Numbered from the stretch's first letter, positions 31,044-40,760 are shown. The stretch: DNA of 64,000 nucleotides from Clostridia bacterium (GCA_017448975.1 JAFSKN010000036.1:1-64000), one strand, 5' to 3'. The notes: generated by a model not told the origin, from the letters alone. A program made the numbers and translations.

Positions 31044-34000
31044 ATGGCACAAAAAACGCTGAACGCATTTGTAGTCATTGGCGGGCGCGTGGACAATACC
31101 TTCGGGCAGATCGGTTCTGAACTGATTGCCCTTGGAAGCACGGTGGACGAGATCAGCAGCAAACTCCTTCGCCTCGGCCAGGAATCCATTGAGGTATACA
31201 GCGACTACGAATACAACATGAAGCAGGTGGAAGGTATCTGGGGCAGCAACGGCACATTCGCCAAAGGCTCCCAGGAACTTGCGGACGCAATGAACGAAGC
31301 GGAAATGGCCGCTGCGGAATGGGCAGCCAACAGCATCTTCCACACCAACGACATCAGCAACGCCATGGTAGAAGCCGCTCACGCCGGGTGGAACCTGGAA
31401 GAAATGCTGGGCGGCATCCCCTACGCTATGAAGCTGGCACAGGCGGGCGATATGGATTTAAGCACCAGCCTGAATTATGTGCTGAAATCCATGGAAGCGC
31501 TGGGCATGGAATACGATGAACTGCCCCGATGGGTGGACGAATGGGTATACGCGGCGAACCGCAGCGCCGGAACGGCGCAGGAATTTGGCGACACCATGCT
31601 CAAGATGGGAAGCACCATGCGCTTCGCGGAAGACCCGGAAGAACTGCTGGCCCTGACGAAGATCATGCACGACATGGGCGCAACGGGCAGCGAAGCGGGT
31701 ACGCTGGTGCGCAACAGTATGCTGAAAATCCTGGCTCCGTCCGGCGTGGCAAGCAAAATCCTCGCCCAGCTCGGAGCGACCCAGGATGAAATCGACAGCG
31801 TGATGCAGGACGCCGGGAAGCTGAAAGCCCTGAACGAACTGGAATCCGTTGGGTTCAGCGCATTTGACGATAAAGGGCAGGCAAAATCCATCCTGGAAAT
31901 CTACGCATCCCTGGGCGCATCCCTGGCTGAAATGGCTGGCGGATGGGACAATATCTCCAAGAACCAAAAGACCCTGGGCATATTGAGCAACGTCTTCGGC
32001 GTAAGAGCACAGACCGGCGCATTGAACCTGATCGCCGGACTGAAAGAAGCGAATGAGCTTTACGGCGAATTGAAAGGCGGGGCAGCAGAAGGGGCCGCGC
32101 AATACATGAGCGATACCATGATGGATTCGCTCTACGGGAAAACGGAACTGCTGAAAAGCAAGTGGGAAGAAATGGAGCGGGTGATCGGCCAGCAGGTGGC
32201 CCCCCAGGTGGAAAGCATCGAAGGGAACCTGGGCAAGATCATCGACAAGTTTATATCGGCTGGACAAAAGGACAACGGGGTAAGCTCCGGCCTGGACTTC
32301 CTGGAACGCATTTCCGGATGGGCTGCCGATTTGACGGAAAGCTTTGACGATATTGACCCGGCGACTTTTGACGGCATCACCGCTGGCCTTGGGACAATCG
32401 CCACATTAGGCCCCGGCATGATCGCCGTTGGGAGCGGCATACGGCTGGCGAGCTGGGCGCTTGGCACTCCGGCAGGGCGGATCATGCTGGCGGCAGCTGC
32501 CATTACAACGCTCGTCGAAGCGACAAACGCCATGAAGGAGGCGGACTTCAAGGGCGCTTTCGGCAACCTGAGCCTGAACGAACAGGAACTAAAGCCCATC
32601 ACCGATGCGATCCACGCTGATTTTATGAACGCCTATTCGGGCATCAACCAATACAGGCAGGCGATTACGGAAGCCGGAAACGCCTATACGGAGGCCAGCC
32701 AGAAGCTATCCAGCACAATGCTTACAGATATGCTGACGGGAAAGGAACTGACGGACGACGACCTGAAAGCCTATTACGGGTACGGAAACCAGATGTTCGA
32801 GGCCGTGCTGAAAGGGCTGAAAGAATCCAATGACCTTTCGGCGGAATACTGGAAGATGCTGGCGAGCGACAACGGCGAAATCGACATGAGTGAATTTGCC
32901 GACCCGCAGTATCAAAGCCTGATCGCCACCCTTGACGCGGCTTATGAAAGTTCCGTGGGCGAGGTCATAGAGATCGGGAAAAAATTAAGAGGGGCGATCA
33001 CGCAGGCTTTCTCGGACGGGAAGCTGTCGCAGGAGGAATGCGAAAATATCCTCTCCTACTTCAACGACCTGAACGAAAAGATGGTAGAGGCCCAGGCCCA
33101 GGCCAAGAACCGCGAGGCGGCTATCCAGCGCGAAATGACGCTGCATAAGGCACAGACGCTCAGCTACGATTCGATGGACAATTACATCGAAAATGATATT
33201 GTGGCCCAGCGCCAAGCGGAACTTGACATTTCCAACGAAGAATACGAATACCAACGGGCAAAGGCCGCCGTCGCGTGGGACGAGCGCATAGCGTCCGCCC
33301 ACGGGCATAAAGCGAAAGAGGCTTTGACGGCGAAGAAGGAAGAAAACCTTCAATGGATGGACGCGCAGCACGCAGAGGAAACGGCAACGATCTATTCCTG
33401 GTATGACGAAATGATCCTTTCACTTCAAGAGACGGCGCTCCATCAAAGCGAGTACGGAGAAGCGGACGCATATTGGGAAGACCTGGTTGAGCGCATCGGG
33501 GCCGGTGAAATCACGGGGGCGGAAGCCCTAAAGGAAGCAAGGAGCACCCCGTACTGGCAGAACGAATGGTATGAAAAGATCGCCGGTTTCTTTCATGGGA
33601 ATGTCAACGAGGGTTCCGACCTGGATCAAACCAAGAACTCTTACAGCGAACTGATAAAACAACTTGGCGGGCAGGATGAAGTAGAACGGCGCATTGCCAT
33701 GTACCGGGAAACCGGGCAAACGGCAATGGCGGACAGGCTTCAAATCCTGATCGATAAGAGCAAGACGCTCGACAGATTGATATATTATAACGAATTTCCC
33801 ATGCCTGGGCAAACGCTGAACACTTATCTTGGAGGCGAAACACCGGCAAGGGAAATCTACGAGCCAAACGCAAACGAAAGCGAAGCGGAGCAAGAACCGA
33901 AAGAAACCAGCCAACCGATTTACGGCCAGACAGGACGGCGCAGGCTGGAAAACCAAGCGGCGGAATACGCAGAGCCATTGGAAGAAAGCGTGATACTCAC

Positions 34001-35657
34001 TGGCGCGGAAGAAAACGCGGCGGCAGCGCATGAAGCCATGGAAGCCCAATTCACCCCCATTGAGCAAACGGTATATGTGAATACCTATGATGGTGCGGGC
34101 GAAACGGAAACGATCACGGAAGAAGACCCGCTATCCACCCTTCGGACAATGCGAACCGGCCCAGCCAAGGGGTACTTTGACGCGCTGGAAAACGGCGATC
34201 TGACCGCCGCATGGGGAAGCTACATCCGCATGACAGGGGCGCAAAGGGAGCAGTTGATGCAGGCCCTGGACTGGCTTTCGGACAGCTACCAGGTGGACGC
34301 GCTGCTGGCAAACGACCAAAATCCGGCAGCGGCAGACAGCCGATACAGAACAGCCTACGCCGCCGCGCTGCTGGACGCTGAACAGCTTTTCACCAGCTAT
34401 CCGGCTTCTCCCCTGCTGGACATGGAGGAACGCCGCGACAACAGCCCAGCCGTGCAGCTGCTTGAATTATCAACAGAACAGGAAAGCGCCGTCCAGCAAA
34501 GCGAATACGCCGCAGAACTGGCGCGACTGGAAAACCAGCGGGGACAGCTGCAAGACCGGCTTGCCCAGTTGCAGGCGGAGATTGACCGCAACGTAGCCAT
34601 TGGGAAAGATGTGAACGCAAGCGCGGCGGAAAAGAACGCGGCGAGCATGGCCCTGATGGACAATTATTACACGGGGCCAGGGCTGTTCAGCCAGAAGAAA
34701 GAAGTGCAGGCCCAAATCGAAACCACGGAGGCAGCTATCCTGACCCTGAAAGAACAGGAAGCGGCCACCATTCCGGCCAACGTGGAAATCGACATGGAGC
34801 AGGTGGACGCGCAGCTTTCCGAAGGGGAACACGTTCTTCCGGTTGATGCAGCTGTGGCGTTTCCTGACGCGCAGAGTAACGCGGCAACGGCGCACAGCTT
34901 GGTTGCGGCACAGTTTACGCCCATCTATCAGACGGTATACATCCGCACCATTGGAACGGGCGGAGGCGGCGGAGGAATGACCTATACAGCACTTGGCGCG
35001 GACGGGAAATCCGAAATGCTCAAGCCCCGCGCCGAGGGCGGACGCGGAACGGAGCCGTCGATCTTCGCCGAGGCTGGCGTGCCTGAATGGTTCATCCCGG
35101 AGCGCCACGACGACAACACCCTGCGCCTGATCTTAGGCGCTGCGGAAATGAGCGGCTTTTCTCTGATCGACCTTGCCGCATACGCCGGGGCGGATATGTA
35201 CGCAGAGGGCGGCAGCACGGAAGACAGGAGGATTCCCTTTGTGCGCGGGTCTGGCGGACGCGGGGAGAAACCGAGCATCTTCGCGGAAGCGGGTGTGCCT
35301 GAATGGTTCATCCCGGAGCGCCACGACGACAACACCCTGCGCCTGATCTTAGGCGCTGCGGAAATGAGCGGCTTTTCTCTGATCGACCTTGCCGCATACG
35401 CCGGGGCGGATATGTACGCCGAGGGCGGAACGACGGGCGGCGCTGTGAATTGGGGCAGCCTAAGCGATTCCTCCGGGAGCAGCGGCGGCAGCGCTGGCGG
35501 CGACACGATCAAGGTGCAGTACAGCCCCGTGATCCACGCGGACAACGCGGACGGCGTAAACCAGGTATTGCGGGACGACAAGAAGCGCATGAAAAAAATG
35601 CTGCGGGAACTGCTGGAAGAAAAGGAACTGTATGAAAGCGTGGTGGCTTACCGATGA
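31044..35657 (+). CDS. Tail tape measure protein
   Basis: The longest gene, 1537 residues, setting tail length. N-terminal LNAFVVIGGRVDNTFGQIGS starts the coiled part; a TP901-like core (YNMKQVEGIWGSNGTFAKGS, SLNYVLKSMEALGMEYDELP) covers about 50-400; a hydrophobic stretch lies near 450-497 (LGTIATLGPGMIAVGSGIRL). The C-terminal part contains a segment (PSIFAEAGVPEWFIPERHDD, then RLILGAAEMSGFSLIDLAAY) present twice. Using about 1.5 angstrom per residue, the tail would be near 230 nm. GGCGGTGAAAGC precedes the ATG. Confidence 0.93.
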   Translation: MAQKTLNAFVVIGGRVDNTFGQIGSELIALGSTVDEISSKLLRLGQESIEVYSDYEYNMKQVEGIWGSNGTFAKGSQELADAMNEAEMAAAEWAANSIFHTNDISNAMVEAAHAGWNLEEMLGGIPYAMKLAQAGDMDLSTSLNYVLKSMEALGMEYDELPRWVDEWVYAANRSAGTAQEFGDTMLKMGSTMRFAEDPEELLALTKIMHDMGATGSEAGTLVRNSMLKILAPSGVASKILAQLGATQDEIDSVMQDAGKLKALNELESVGFSAFDDKGQAKSILEIYASLGASLAEMAGGWDNISKNQKTLGILSNVFGVRAQTGALNLIAGLKEANELYGELKGGAAEGAAQYMSDTMMDSLYGKTELLKSKWEEMERVIGQQVAPQVESIEGNLGKIIDKFISAGQKDNGVSSGLDFLERISGWAADLTESFDDIDPATFDGITAGLGTIATLGPGMIAVGSGIRLASWALGTPAGRIMLAAAAITTLVEATNAMKEADFKGAFGNLSLNEQELKPITDAIHADFMNAYSGINQYRQAITEAGNAYTEASQKLSSTMLTDMLTGKELTDDDLKAYYGYGNQMFEAVLKGLKESNDLSAEYWKMLASDNGEIDMSEFADPQYQSLIATLDAAYESSVGEVIEIGKKLRGAITQAFSDGKLSQEECENILSYFNDLNEKMVEAQAQAKNREAAIQREMTLHKAQTLSYDSMDNYIENDIVAQRQAELDISNEEYEYQRAKAAVAWDERIASAHGHKAKEALTAKKEENLQWMDAQHAEETATIYSWYDEMILSLQETALHQSEYGEADAYWEDLVERIGAGEITGAEALKEARSTPYWQNEWYEKIAGFFHGNVNEGSDLDQTKNSYSELIKQLGGQDEVERRIAMYRETGQTAMADRLQILIDKSKTLDRLIYYNEFPMPGQTLNTYLGGETPAREIYEPNANESEAEQEPKETSQPIYGQTGRRRLENQAAEYAEPLEESVILTGAEENAAAAHEAMEAQFTPIEQTVYVNTYDGAGETETITEEDPLSTLRTMRTGPAKGYFDALENGDLTAAWGSYIRMTGAQREQLMQALDWLSDSYQVDALLANDQNPAAADSRYRTAYAAALLDAEQLFTSYPASPLLDMEERRDNSPAVQLLELSTEQESAVQQSEYAAELARLENQRGQLQDRLAQLQAEIDRNVAIGKDVNASAAEKNAASMALMDNYYTGPGLFSQKKEVQAQIETTEAAILTLKEQEAATIPANVEIDMEQVDAQLSEGEHVLPVDAAVAFPDAQSNAATAHSLVAAQFTPIYQTVYIRTIGTGGGGGGMTYTALGADGKSEMLKPRAEGGRGTEPSIFAEAGVPEWFIPERHDDNTLRLILGAAEMSGFSLIDLAAYAGADMYAEGGSTEDRRIPFVRGSGGRGEKPSIFAEAGVPEWFIPERHDDNTLRLILGAAEMSGFSLIDLAAYAGADMYAEGGTTGGAVNWGSLSDSSGSSGGSAGGDTIKVQYSPVIHADNADGVNQVLRDDKKRMKKMLRELLEEKELYESVVAYR
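35079..35203 (+). repeat. Tape measure internal repeat, copy 1
   Basis: 125 bp identical to 35295-35419 (period 216 bp), coding for a Pro/Trp and Ala-rich segment of the tape measure. Silent sites are identical too, so the duplication is recent or maintained by conversion. Confidence 0.9.
35295..35419 (+). repeat. Tape measure internal repeat, copy 2
   Basis: Second copy of the 125-bp tape measure repeat; the flanking sequences differ (linkers STEDRR versus TTGGAV). Confidence 0.9.
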
Positions 35658-35887
35658 TCCTGTACAGCGGATTGCAAGTGAACTGCGCCGCCAACGACAG
35701 CTTTGACAGCCTTGCGCTGGCAATATACGGCGATGAAAAATACGCCGCAGACCTGATGAACGCGAACCCCGCGCTATGCGGCATGACGGTATTCAACGGC
35801 GGGGAAAAGGTGCTTCTGCCGGTTCTGGACGTGCCGGGAAACAGCGAGGAAGCGATGCTGGCGAATACCATAGCGCCGTGGAAATAG
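35654..35887 (+). CDS. Tail protein X, LysM-like
   Basis: A 77-residue protein matching gpX/LysM-type tail proteins: YSGLQVNCAANDSFDSLALA, IYGDEKYAADLMNANPAL and FNGGEKVLLPVLDVP. These proteins lie near the baseplate hub and may bind peptidoglycan. The ATG overlaps the tape measure stop by 4 bp. Confidence 0.85.
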   Translation: MILYSGLQVNCAANDSFDSLALAIYGDEKYAADLMNANPALCGMTVFNGGEKVLLPVLDVPGNSEEAMLANTIAPWK

Positions 35888-35889
35888 GC

Positions 35890-35913
35890 AAATGCGCGAA
35901 CATCCGCGCATTT
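35890..35913 (+). repeat. Intergenic hairpin related to 25270
   Basis: AAATGCGCG (35890-35898) pairs with CGCGCATTT (35905-35913) over a 6-nt loop, the short relative of the hairpin after the capsid gene. It lies right after the gpX stop and before the ribosome site of the next gene. Confidence 0.7.
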
Positions 35914-35930
35914 GAAAGGACGGTGATTGC

Positions 35931-36725
35931 GTGGCACAGATGGCAAACTGGAACGGGCATACCTTCACAGTAAGCCCGAACCTGATCCGGGGTTTCACAG
36001 ACCTGAGCATCAAGGGCGGCTGCGAAACGACGGACAAGAACAGCGAGAAGCAGAAATACGTCGAAAGAAAGTACGGGGAAATCCCCGAAATCGGAATGAC
36101 GGTGGGACTGAACGCGCTGACAGGCGTAACGGACGTGTTTTCGGAGGCCATGGCCTTTGTGAAGGAAGCCATGGAAGGGGCCTGCGCGTACTTCTACCTG
36201 GGGACGAGCAAGCTGCTTCCCGCCAAAATGATGCTGATTCAGGCCGAAGTGGTTGAGGTTGTAAACCTCCCGGGGAAAGGTGACAAATGGATCAGCTGCA
36301 ACGTAAAGCTGAAATTCAAGCAGGGCAGCAAGAACGACGGCGGCGGCTCGTCATCAAATTCAGGCAATAACAAACCGCCCGCTGAAAAAAAGAAAGAAAG
36401 CGTCGTCACCGTTGGGAAGAACGACGCGCTTACCGTTGGCAAAAACAAAGCAAAGGATTACGTTAAATCCATGATGAACACCCTGCTCAACGATCCCGTG
36501 GTGGTAGCGCAGACGGCCAAGGCCGCCAGCAAGGACAGCAAGACCACCACGACGAGCATGATGATCCGGTCGAAAGAGGAAGTTGAACAGGCCATCAAGC
36601 AGACCAAGACGACCACCAATTCCGCAACGAAGGTATCTCCCACAACCGGGCGCATTACGCCTGTTGGCGGCTTGAAGGGCGGAGGAATCCAAAAGGGCGT
36701 TACCATGATCGCCCTGGATAGATAA
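35931..36725 (+). CDS. Baseplate protein, gpU-like region
   Basis: A 264-residue protein with GTG start behind AAAGGACGG. The first 125 residues (ANWNGHTFTVSPNLIRGFTD, SEKQKYVERKYGEIPEIGMT, VDVFSEAMAF-type) resemble baseplate hub/terminator proteins (P2 U group). The rest is a low-complexity Lys/Thr/Ser-rich linker with charged helices (VVTVGKNDALTVGKNKAKDY). It lies between gpX and the gp25-like wedge gene. Assignment is moderate. Confidence 0.55.
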   Translation: MAQMANWNGHTFTVSPNLIRGFTDLSIKGGCETTDKNSEKQKYVERKYGEIPEIGMTVGLNALTGVTDVFSEAMAFVKEAMEGACAYFYLGTSKLLPAKMMLIQAEVVEVVNLPGKGDKWISCNVKLKFKQGSKNDGGGSSSNSGNNKPPAEKKKESVVTVGKNDALTVGKNKAKDYVKSMMNTLLNDPVVVAQTAKAASKDSKTTTTSMMIRSKEEVEQAIKQTKTTTNSATKVSPTTGRITPVGGLKGGGIQKGVTMIALDR

Positions 36726-36734
36726 GGGGGACGT

Positions 36735-37052
36735 ATGGCAAGATACATCATCGACAACCAGCCCCAGGAAATCAACTTCGAGATCGGCGGCGAGATCATC
36801 CCACGCACCGTACAGAACGCCAAAAACCTGCTGATGATCCAAATGGGGGAAGTACCCTATGACCGCTTTCGCGGGTTCGATCCCGCCGTTTACCACCTAC
36901 CCATTGATAAGCTGCGGATGGCCCTGCTGCCGGAGCTTGACCGGGTGATGCTGTGGGAACCGGACGCGGAGGTAGTGGAGGCGACGGCGGAAGTGAACAA
37001 GGACGGCGAAATCGTGATTACAGCGACGCTGGATATTGGCATTGAGGAATAA
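36735..37052 (+). CDS. Baseplate wedge protein, gp25/W-like
   Basis: A 105-residue protein of the gp25/gpW wedge family: RTVQNAKNLLMIQMGEVPYD with RFRGFDPAVYHLP, an acidic LPELDRVMLWEPDAEVVEA strand and a terminal beta hairpin. It forms part of the baseplate wedge together with the J- and I-like proteins that follow. RBS is AGGGGGA. Confidence 0.75.
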   Translation: MARYIIDNQPQEINFEIGGEIIPRTVQNAKNLLMIQMGEVPYDRFRGFDPAVYHLPIDKLRMALLPELDRVMLWEPDAEVVEATAEVNKDGEIVITATLDIGIEE

Positions 37053-37066
37053 GGGGGTGCGAGCAG

Positions 37067-38173
37067 ATGGACAGCAGCGAAACGCATTATGTAACCTATG
37101 ACCCGGATATAGTGTGGGACGAAATGCACCGCGCCTATATCGAGGCGGGCGGCGATATTCTTTATCCTGGGGACGAGAAGGAAATCCTTCTTCGGGCCGT
37201 GCTTGCCATTGCCGTTTCGATCATGGCGAAGGTGGACAGCGCCTTGCGCATGGACACGCTGACCTACGCGACGGGCGATTACCTGAAGCTGTACGGGGAG
37301 AAGCGCAACTGCATCTACAAGGACGCGGTGGCGGCGGAAGCCCCGATCACGATCACCTTCCAGGCGACGGGCATTTCCCAAACCGTGGAAGCGGGGACGG
37401 AACTGACGGCGGACGGCACGCTTTTGTGGGAGCTGACGGAGGACATCGCGCAGACCGGGACAGCGCAGACCATTTCAACCACCATCCGATGCAAAACGCC
37501 TGGAACAGCGGGAAACGGGCTGTATTCCGGCGCGGAAATGCAATTCATCCAGCCGGTGGACGGGGCGGTTTCGGCTATCGTGTCCGCTGACGCAAGCGGC
37601 GGCGTGGACGCGGAGGACGAGGAAGTATACCGCGAACGCATCCGGCAATACGGGCTGGCGACGGTGACGACGGGGCCGAAACAGATGTATGAAAGCCTTG
37701 CCCTGGAAGCCAGCACGGATATTGTGGACGCGAAAGCGATCAACGACGGGGACGGAGAGGTGGGCATTTACCTGATCCTCGCCTCCGGCGCTTCCCAAAC
37801 CGCCGTATTCAACAGCGTAGAGCAGGCGCTATCCGACATTACATCCCGCCCGCTGACGGATCACGTGGAGGTACACGAGGCGACGGCGGTGAGCTACACG
37901 CTGAACATGAAAGTCTGGTACAGCTCCTATGCCGGGATCGGGGACGACGTGGTTCAGGCGAAGAACGATTACCAGACATGGCAGGACAACAAGATCGGGC
38001 GGGCTTTCAACCCGGACAAGCTGGTTGCCATGCTCTACCAGGCGGGATGCGACAGGGTGCAATTCCTTCCCGGCAGCGGCATGGGAACAGAGCCGGAAAG
38101 CGCGGAGTATACCGAGATCGACCCGGACGAGCATTGCAGCGGGACAATAACGCTTACGGTGGTGAATAGCTGA
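37067..38173 (+). CDS. Baseplate assembly protein J
   Basis: A 368-residue gpJ/Mu gp47-like wedge protein. Conserved parts: ILLRAVLAIAVSIMAKVDSA, LKLYGEKRNCIYKDA, ITFQATGISQTVEAGTELTA, EMQFIQPVDGAVSAIVSADA and ERIRQYGLATVTTGPKQMYE. The terminal beta domain closes the wedge. It attaches tail fibres to the baseplate edge together with gpI. Confidence 0.92.
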   Translation: MDSSETHYVTYDPDIVWDEMHRAYIEAGGDILYPGDEKEILLRAVLAIAVSIMAKVDSALRMDTLTYATGDYLKLYGEKRNCIYKDAVAAEAPITITFQATGISQTVEAGTELTADGTLLWELTEDIAQTGTAQTISTTIRCKTPGTAGNGLYSGAEMQFIQPVDGAVSAIVSADASGGVDAEDEEVYRERIRQYGLATVTTGPKQMYESLALEASTDIVDAKAINDGDGEVGIYLILASGASQTAVFNSVEQALSDITSRPLTDHVEVHEATAVSYTLNMKVWYSSYAGIGDDVVQAKNDYQTWQDNKIGRAFNPDKLVAMLYQAGCDRVQFLPGSGMGTEPESAEYTEIDPDEHCSGTITLTVVNS

Positions 38174-38174
38174 A

Positions 38175-38822
38175 ATGGACATCAATTTCCAGATTGAGCG
38201 CCTTGTGCCGCGCTTCCTGCTGCGGGACAAAAACGGCTATGCCCTGGCAAAAGCGATTGAACGCTGCTTCCAGATGGCGGCGGAGAGTGCGCAGCACGGA
38301 ATCGACATCATCCAAGACCCGGAGAAAATGCCGGAGTGGAGGCTTGACGAACTGGCCGGAGAACTGGGGTGCCTGTACGATTACAACGCCAGCATCGAGA
38401 AGAAACGGTACTGGATCACCAACGCGACCTACCTGTACACCGTATACGGCACACCGCAGGCCATCTACAATTTCCTTGAGGGCTATTTCCAGGTTGTGAC
38501 CGTGGAAGAAAACTGGGAGTACAACGGCGATCCGTTTCATTTCCGGGTGGTGGTATCAAACCCCACCTATGACGCGGACAAAATCACCTGGGCGCAAAAG
38601 GCCGTGAGCGAAGTAAAGAACGTGCGGAGCGTGCTGGACAACGTAACGATTGACAGCAGCGCGGAAATCGTGGTGAGCGCCGACACAGATTACTTCTACG
38701 TGCAGAACGAATACCCAGCCGACGACACATACACGGGCGCGAACGACATAGCCGATTGGGAAACGCCGGTTGATCCCGCCCTGACGGATGTGGCGAAGAC
38801 GGACGAAGGAGTGACGGGTTAA
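38175..38822 (+). CDS. Tail protein I
   Basis: A 215-residue gpI-like wedge protein, immediately after gpJ. MPEWRLDELAGELGCLYDYN and KKRYWITNATYLYTVYGTPQ, AIYNFLEGYFQVVTV are typical. The C-terminal part is acidic and probably contacts the next fibre proteins. The stop overlaps the next ATG. Confidence 0.85.
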   Translation: MDINFQIERLVPRFLLRDKNGYALAKAIERCFQMAAESAQHGIDIIQDPEKMPEWRLDELAGELGCLYDYNASIEKKRYWITNATYLYTVYGTPQAIYNFLEGYFQVVTVEENWEYNGDPFHFRVVVSNPTYDADKITWAQKAVSEVKNVRSVLDNVTIDSSAEIVVSADTDYFYVQNEYPADDTYTGANDIADWETPVDPALTDVAKTDEGVTG

Positions 38823-39139
38823 TGGCAGCGACGACTATCACAAACACCATGAAGAACGGCCTGCGGCAGAAGATCATCGACATGATTTCCTACGGGCAGT
38901 ACAAGATCGGCAGCACATGGTACAGGGCCGAGATCGACAGCAAGGAAATCAAGAGCAATGGGGCCGTACACGCGACCTTTTACATCCAGGTTCCAGCGTC
39001 CAGGGCCACGCCCGCCAGCCAATTCAGGCTGTGCAATTCCAGCGGGACGGTGCTTGCGGAGCGCACGGAGAACGTCCCCTTTGTGGATAACCTGGACGAA
39101 ATCCTTTATCGCTTCAAATTCGGCATCAGCGTCGCATAA
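38822..39139 (+). CDS. Small tail-fibre region protein
   Basis: A 105-residue beta-rich protein (KIGSTWYRAEIDSKEIKSNG, HATFYIQVPASRATPASQFR, FVDNLDEILYRFKFGISVA). Similar small proteins are seen between gpI and tail fibres in clostridial phages. Probably part of the tail tip; exact role unknown. Confidence 0.6.
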   Translation: MAATTITNTMKNGLRQKIIDMISYGQYKIGSTWYRAEIDSKEIKSNGAVHATFYIQVPASRATPASQFRLCNSSGTVLAERTENVPFVDNLDEILYRFKFGISVA

Positions 39140-39153
39140 GGGGGATCAAAAGC

Positions 39154-39957
39154 ATGGCGCAAAGAATCACATACACCGCCGTCAACTGGAAAAACAGGGT
39201 GGTGCAGCGTCCACGCACCTACACGGAAACCACGAACCAGGACGGCAGCCGGACGGACACGCCCGCCCCTGGGACGGTGGTGCAGGCGGGAACGCCCATC
39301 AATCAGGCAAACCTTGGCAAAATGGAGAAGGGAATTGCTGACTGCGTGGAGGCGATCAACGAACTGGACAGCCAGAACACGACAGACGCCAACACCATGC
39401 GGGATTTCAATACTCGCATCCAGAACAACGAGCGGGCCATCCGGGATATTCAGGACGTGAACGAGGAACAAAGCGCGGCCATTCATGAGCTTAAAGAATG
39501 GGAAGGGCTGGATTACTTTGAAACCATTGAGAACGCTTTCCACGGCATCGCCGTTCCACCGGACGCGGCAGGCACTTTCATTGGCAACGGGAACGCCACC
39601 ATTACCGTAAACGGATATACCCGGCAGGGCCAATACATCGACGTGGGTTTTTCCCCTTCCAAGGTGGCGATTTTCGTTATCACCGGCGACGTGGCCGCAG
39701 GCATGAGCGAAAGCGGGCTGCTCTCCCTGGAAGCCGGGGCGCTGCTGAAACAAATTAAATGCGCCCTGATCGCCCCTGGGAAGAACTATTACCACAGCGG
39801 GTGCGGATCGACCTACCTGACATCCACTCCCCAAGACCTGCTGAACCGTGGACACGGCGGGGCCGCCGTATACAACACGGGCTTTGTGGTGCAGTATTAT
39901 TCCGGCATGGGCGTGAACGAACGCAGCGTGCGCTATCTGTATCACGCATGGCGATGA
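39154..39957 (+). CDS. Tail fibre protein
   Basis: A 267-residue protein with a short N-terminal attachment part (RITYTAVNWKNRVVQRPRTY, ETTNQDGSRTDTPAPGTVVQ), a helical central segment (about 60-130, coiled coil) and a C-terminal beta domain with conserved tyrosines (YYHSGCGSTYLTSTPQDL, VRYLYHAWR). It probably forms a short fibre or adaptor near the baseplate, separate from the DGR-diversified protein. Confidence 0.7.
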   Translation: MAQRITYTAVNWKNRVVQRPRTYTETTNQDGSRTDTPAPGTVVQAGTPINQANLGKMEKGIADCVEAINELDSQNTTDANTMRDFNTRIQNNERAIRDIQDVNEEQSAAIHELKEWEGLDYFETIENAFHGIAVPPDAAGTFIGNGNATITVNGYTRQGQYIDVGFSPSKVAIFVITGDVAAGMSESGLLSLEAGALLKQIKCALIAPGKNYYHSGCGSTYLTSTPQDLLNRGHGGAAVYNTGFVVQYYSGMGVNERSVRYLYHAWR

Positions 39958-39977
39958 CGCGGAAGGAGGGATGAAGC

Positions 39978-40196
39978 ATGGCGGCAACCTATACGCCCCA
40001 TACCTGGACAACGCATGAAACCATCGCAACAGAGCGGATGAACGCCATAGAGCAGGGCATCAAAACGGCGCAGGACACGGCAAACAAGGCCGTGGACGCG
40101 ATGGAACTCCGGGCCGCGTTTGACATACTGGCTAACCAGGTACGGGCCGAACTGCGCGACCTGAAAAAGCGCGTGACCATAATCGAAAACGGATAA
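39978..40196 (+). CDS. Small coiled-coil tail-fibre accessory protein
   Basis: A 72-residue helical protein (YTPHTWTTHETIATERMNAI, EQGIKTAQDTANKAVDAMEL, RAELRDLKKRVTIIENG). The start resembles short fibre-assembly proteins seen next to tail fibre genes. No enzymatic motif. Likely a trimeric coil that links fibre parts. Confidence 0.6.
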   Translation: MAATYTPHTWTTHETIATERMNAIEQGIKTAQDTANKAVDAMELRAAFDILANQVRAELRDLKKRVTIIENG

Positions 40197-40210
40197 AGGA
40201 GTGATTGGCA

Positions 40211-40714
40211 ATGGCAATCCATGTAGTCGGCTCAACCAGCGGCGTACCAGTACCCGCGAATATGCTGTTCCTGCTGCTGGACAGCGAGGACGACGCGCCT
40301 AACCTGCTGACGGACTTTGCTTCCGCAGCCATCGGAAGCAGGGCGTTCACGGCAAACTTGGGCTATCAATCCATCAAGGGCGGGGACGGTATCTGGCACG
40401 AAAGGGCCGTGGTGGAGGCCGCAGAAGCAGCCAACGAAGCCGCCGAGCTTGCGACCACCAAGGCGGGCCTTGCGGACGAAGCGGCGACCCTTGCGAACCA
40501 GAAAGCGGGGGCGGCGAACACGGCAGCGGAAGCCGCAAACACGGCGGCAGCCAGCGCGAACACGGCGGCGGCAGGCGCGTCGGGTTACGCAGAGGATTAC
40601 CGCTGCGTGGACGCTGACCTTCGGCTGCTGTTTACCATGCTGCAACAGCATAACCGCGCCCTGGAAAAACGGGTTGCGCTCCTGGAAGCCCAGGTAGCGG
40701 CCATGGCCGGATAA
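40211..40714 (+). CDS. Ala-rich trimeric coiled-coil fibre protein
   Basis: A 167-residue protein. After a 60-residue globular part (MAIHVVGSTSGVPVPANMLF) comes a long stretch of AAEAANEAAELATTKAG-type heptads, then a C-terminal helix (VALLEAQVAAMAG). Ala-rich coils of this sort form stiff shafts in tail fibres. ATG at 40211 is nine bases after AAAGGAG. A terminator follows. Confidence 0.65.
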   Translation: MAIHVVGSTSGVPVPANMLFLLLDSEDDAPNLLTDFASAAIGSRAFTANLGYQSIKGGDGIWHERAVVEAAEAANEAAELATTKAGLADEAATLANQKAGAANTAAEAANTAAASANTAAAGASGYAEDYRCVDADLRLLFTMLQQHNRALEKRVALLEAQVAAMAG

Positions 40715-40727
40715 CAACAGGCGTTAG

Positions 40728-40760
40728 AAGCCGGAGCTTCCTCCGGCTTTTAATAATTTT
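40728..40760 (+). terminator. Terminator after fibre genes
   Basis: AAGCCGGAG pairs with CTCCGGCTT over CTTC, followed by TTAATAATTTT. It separates the main tail operon from the DGR segment. Confidence 0.85.

Noticed and set aside
40211..40714. Second DGR target among the fibre genes
   Set aside because: No sequence resembling the template repeat was found in the fibre genes 38822-40714.
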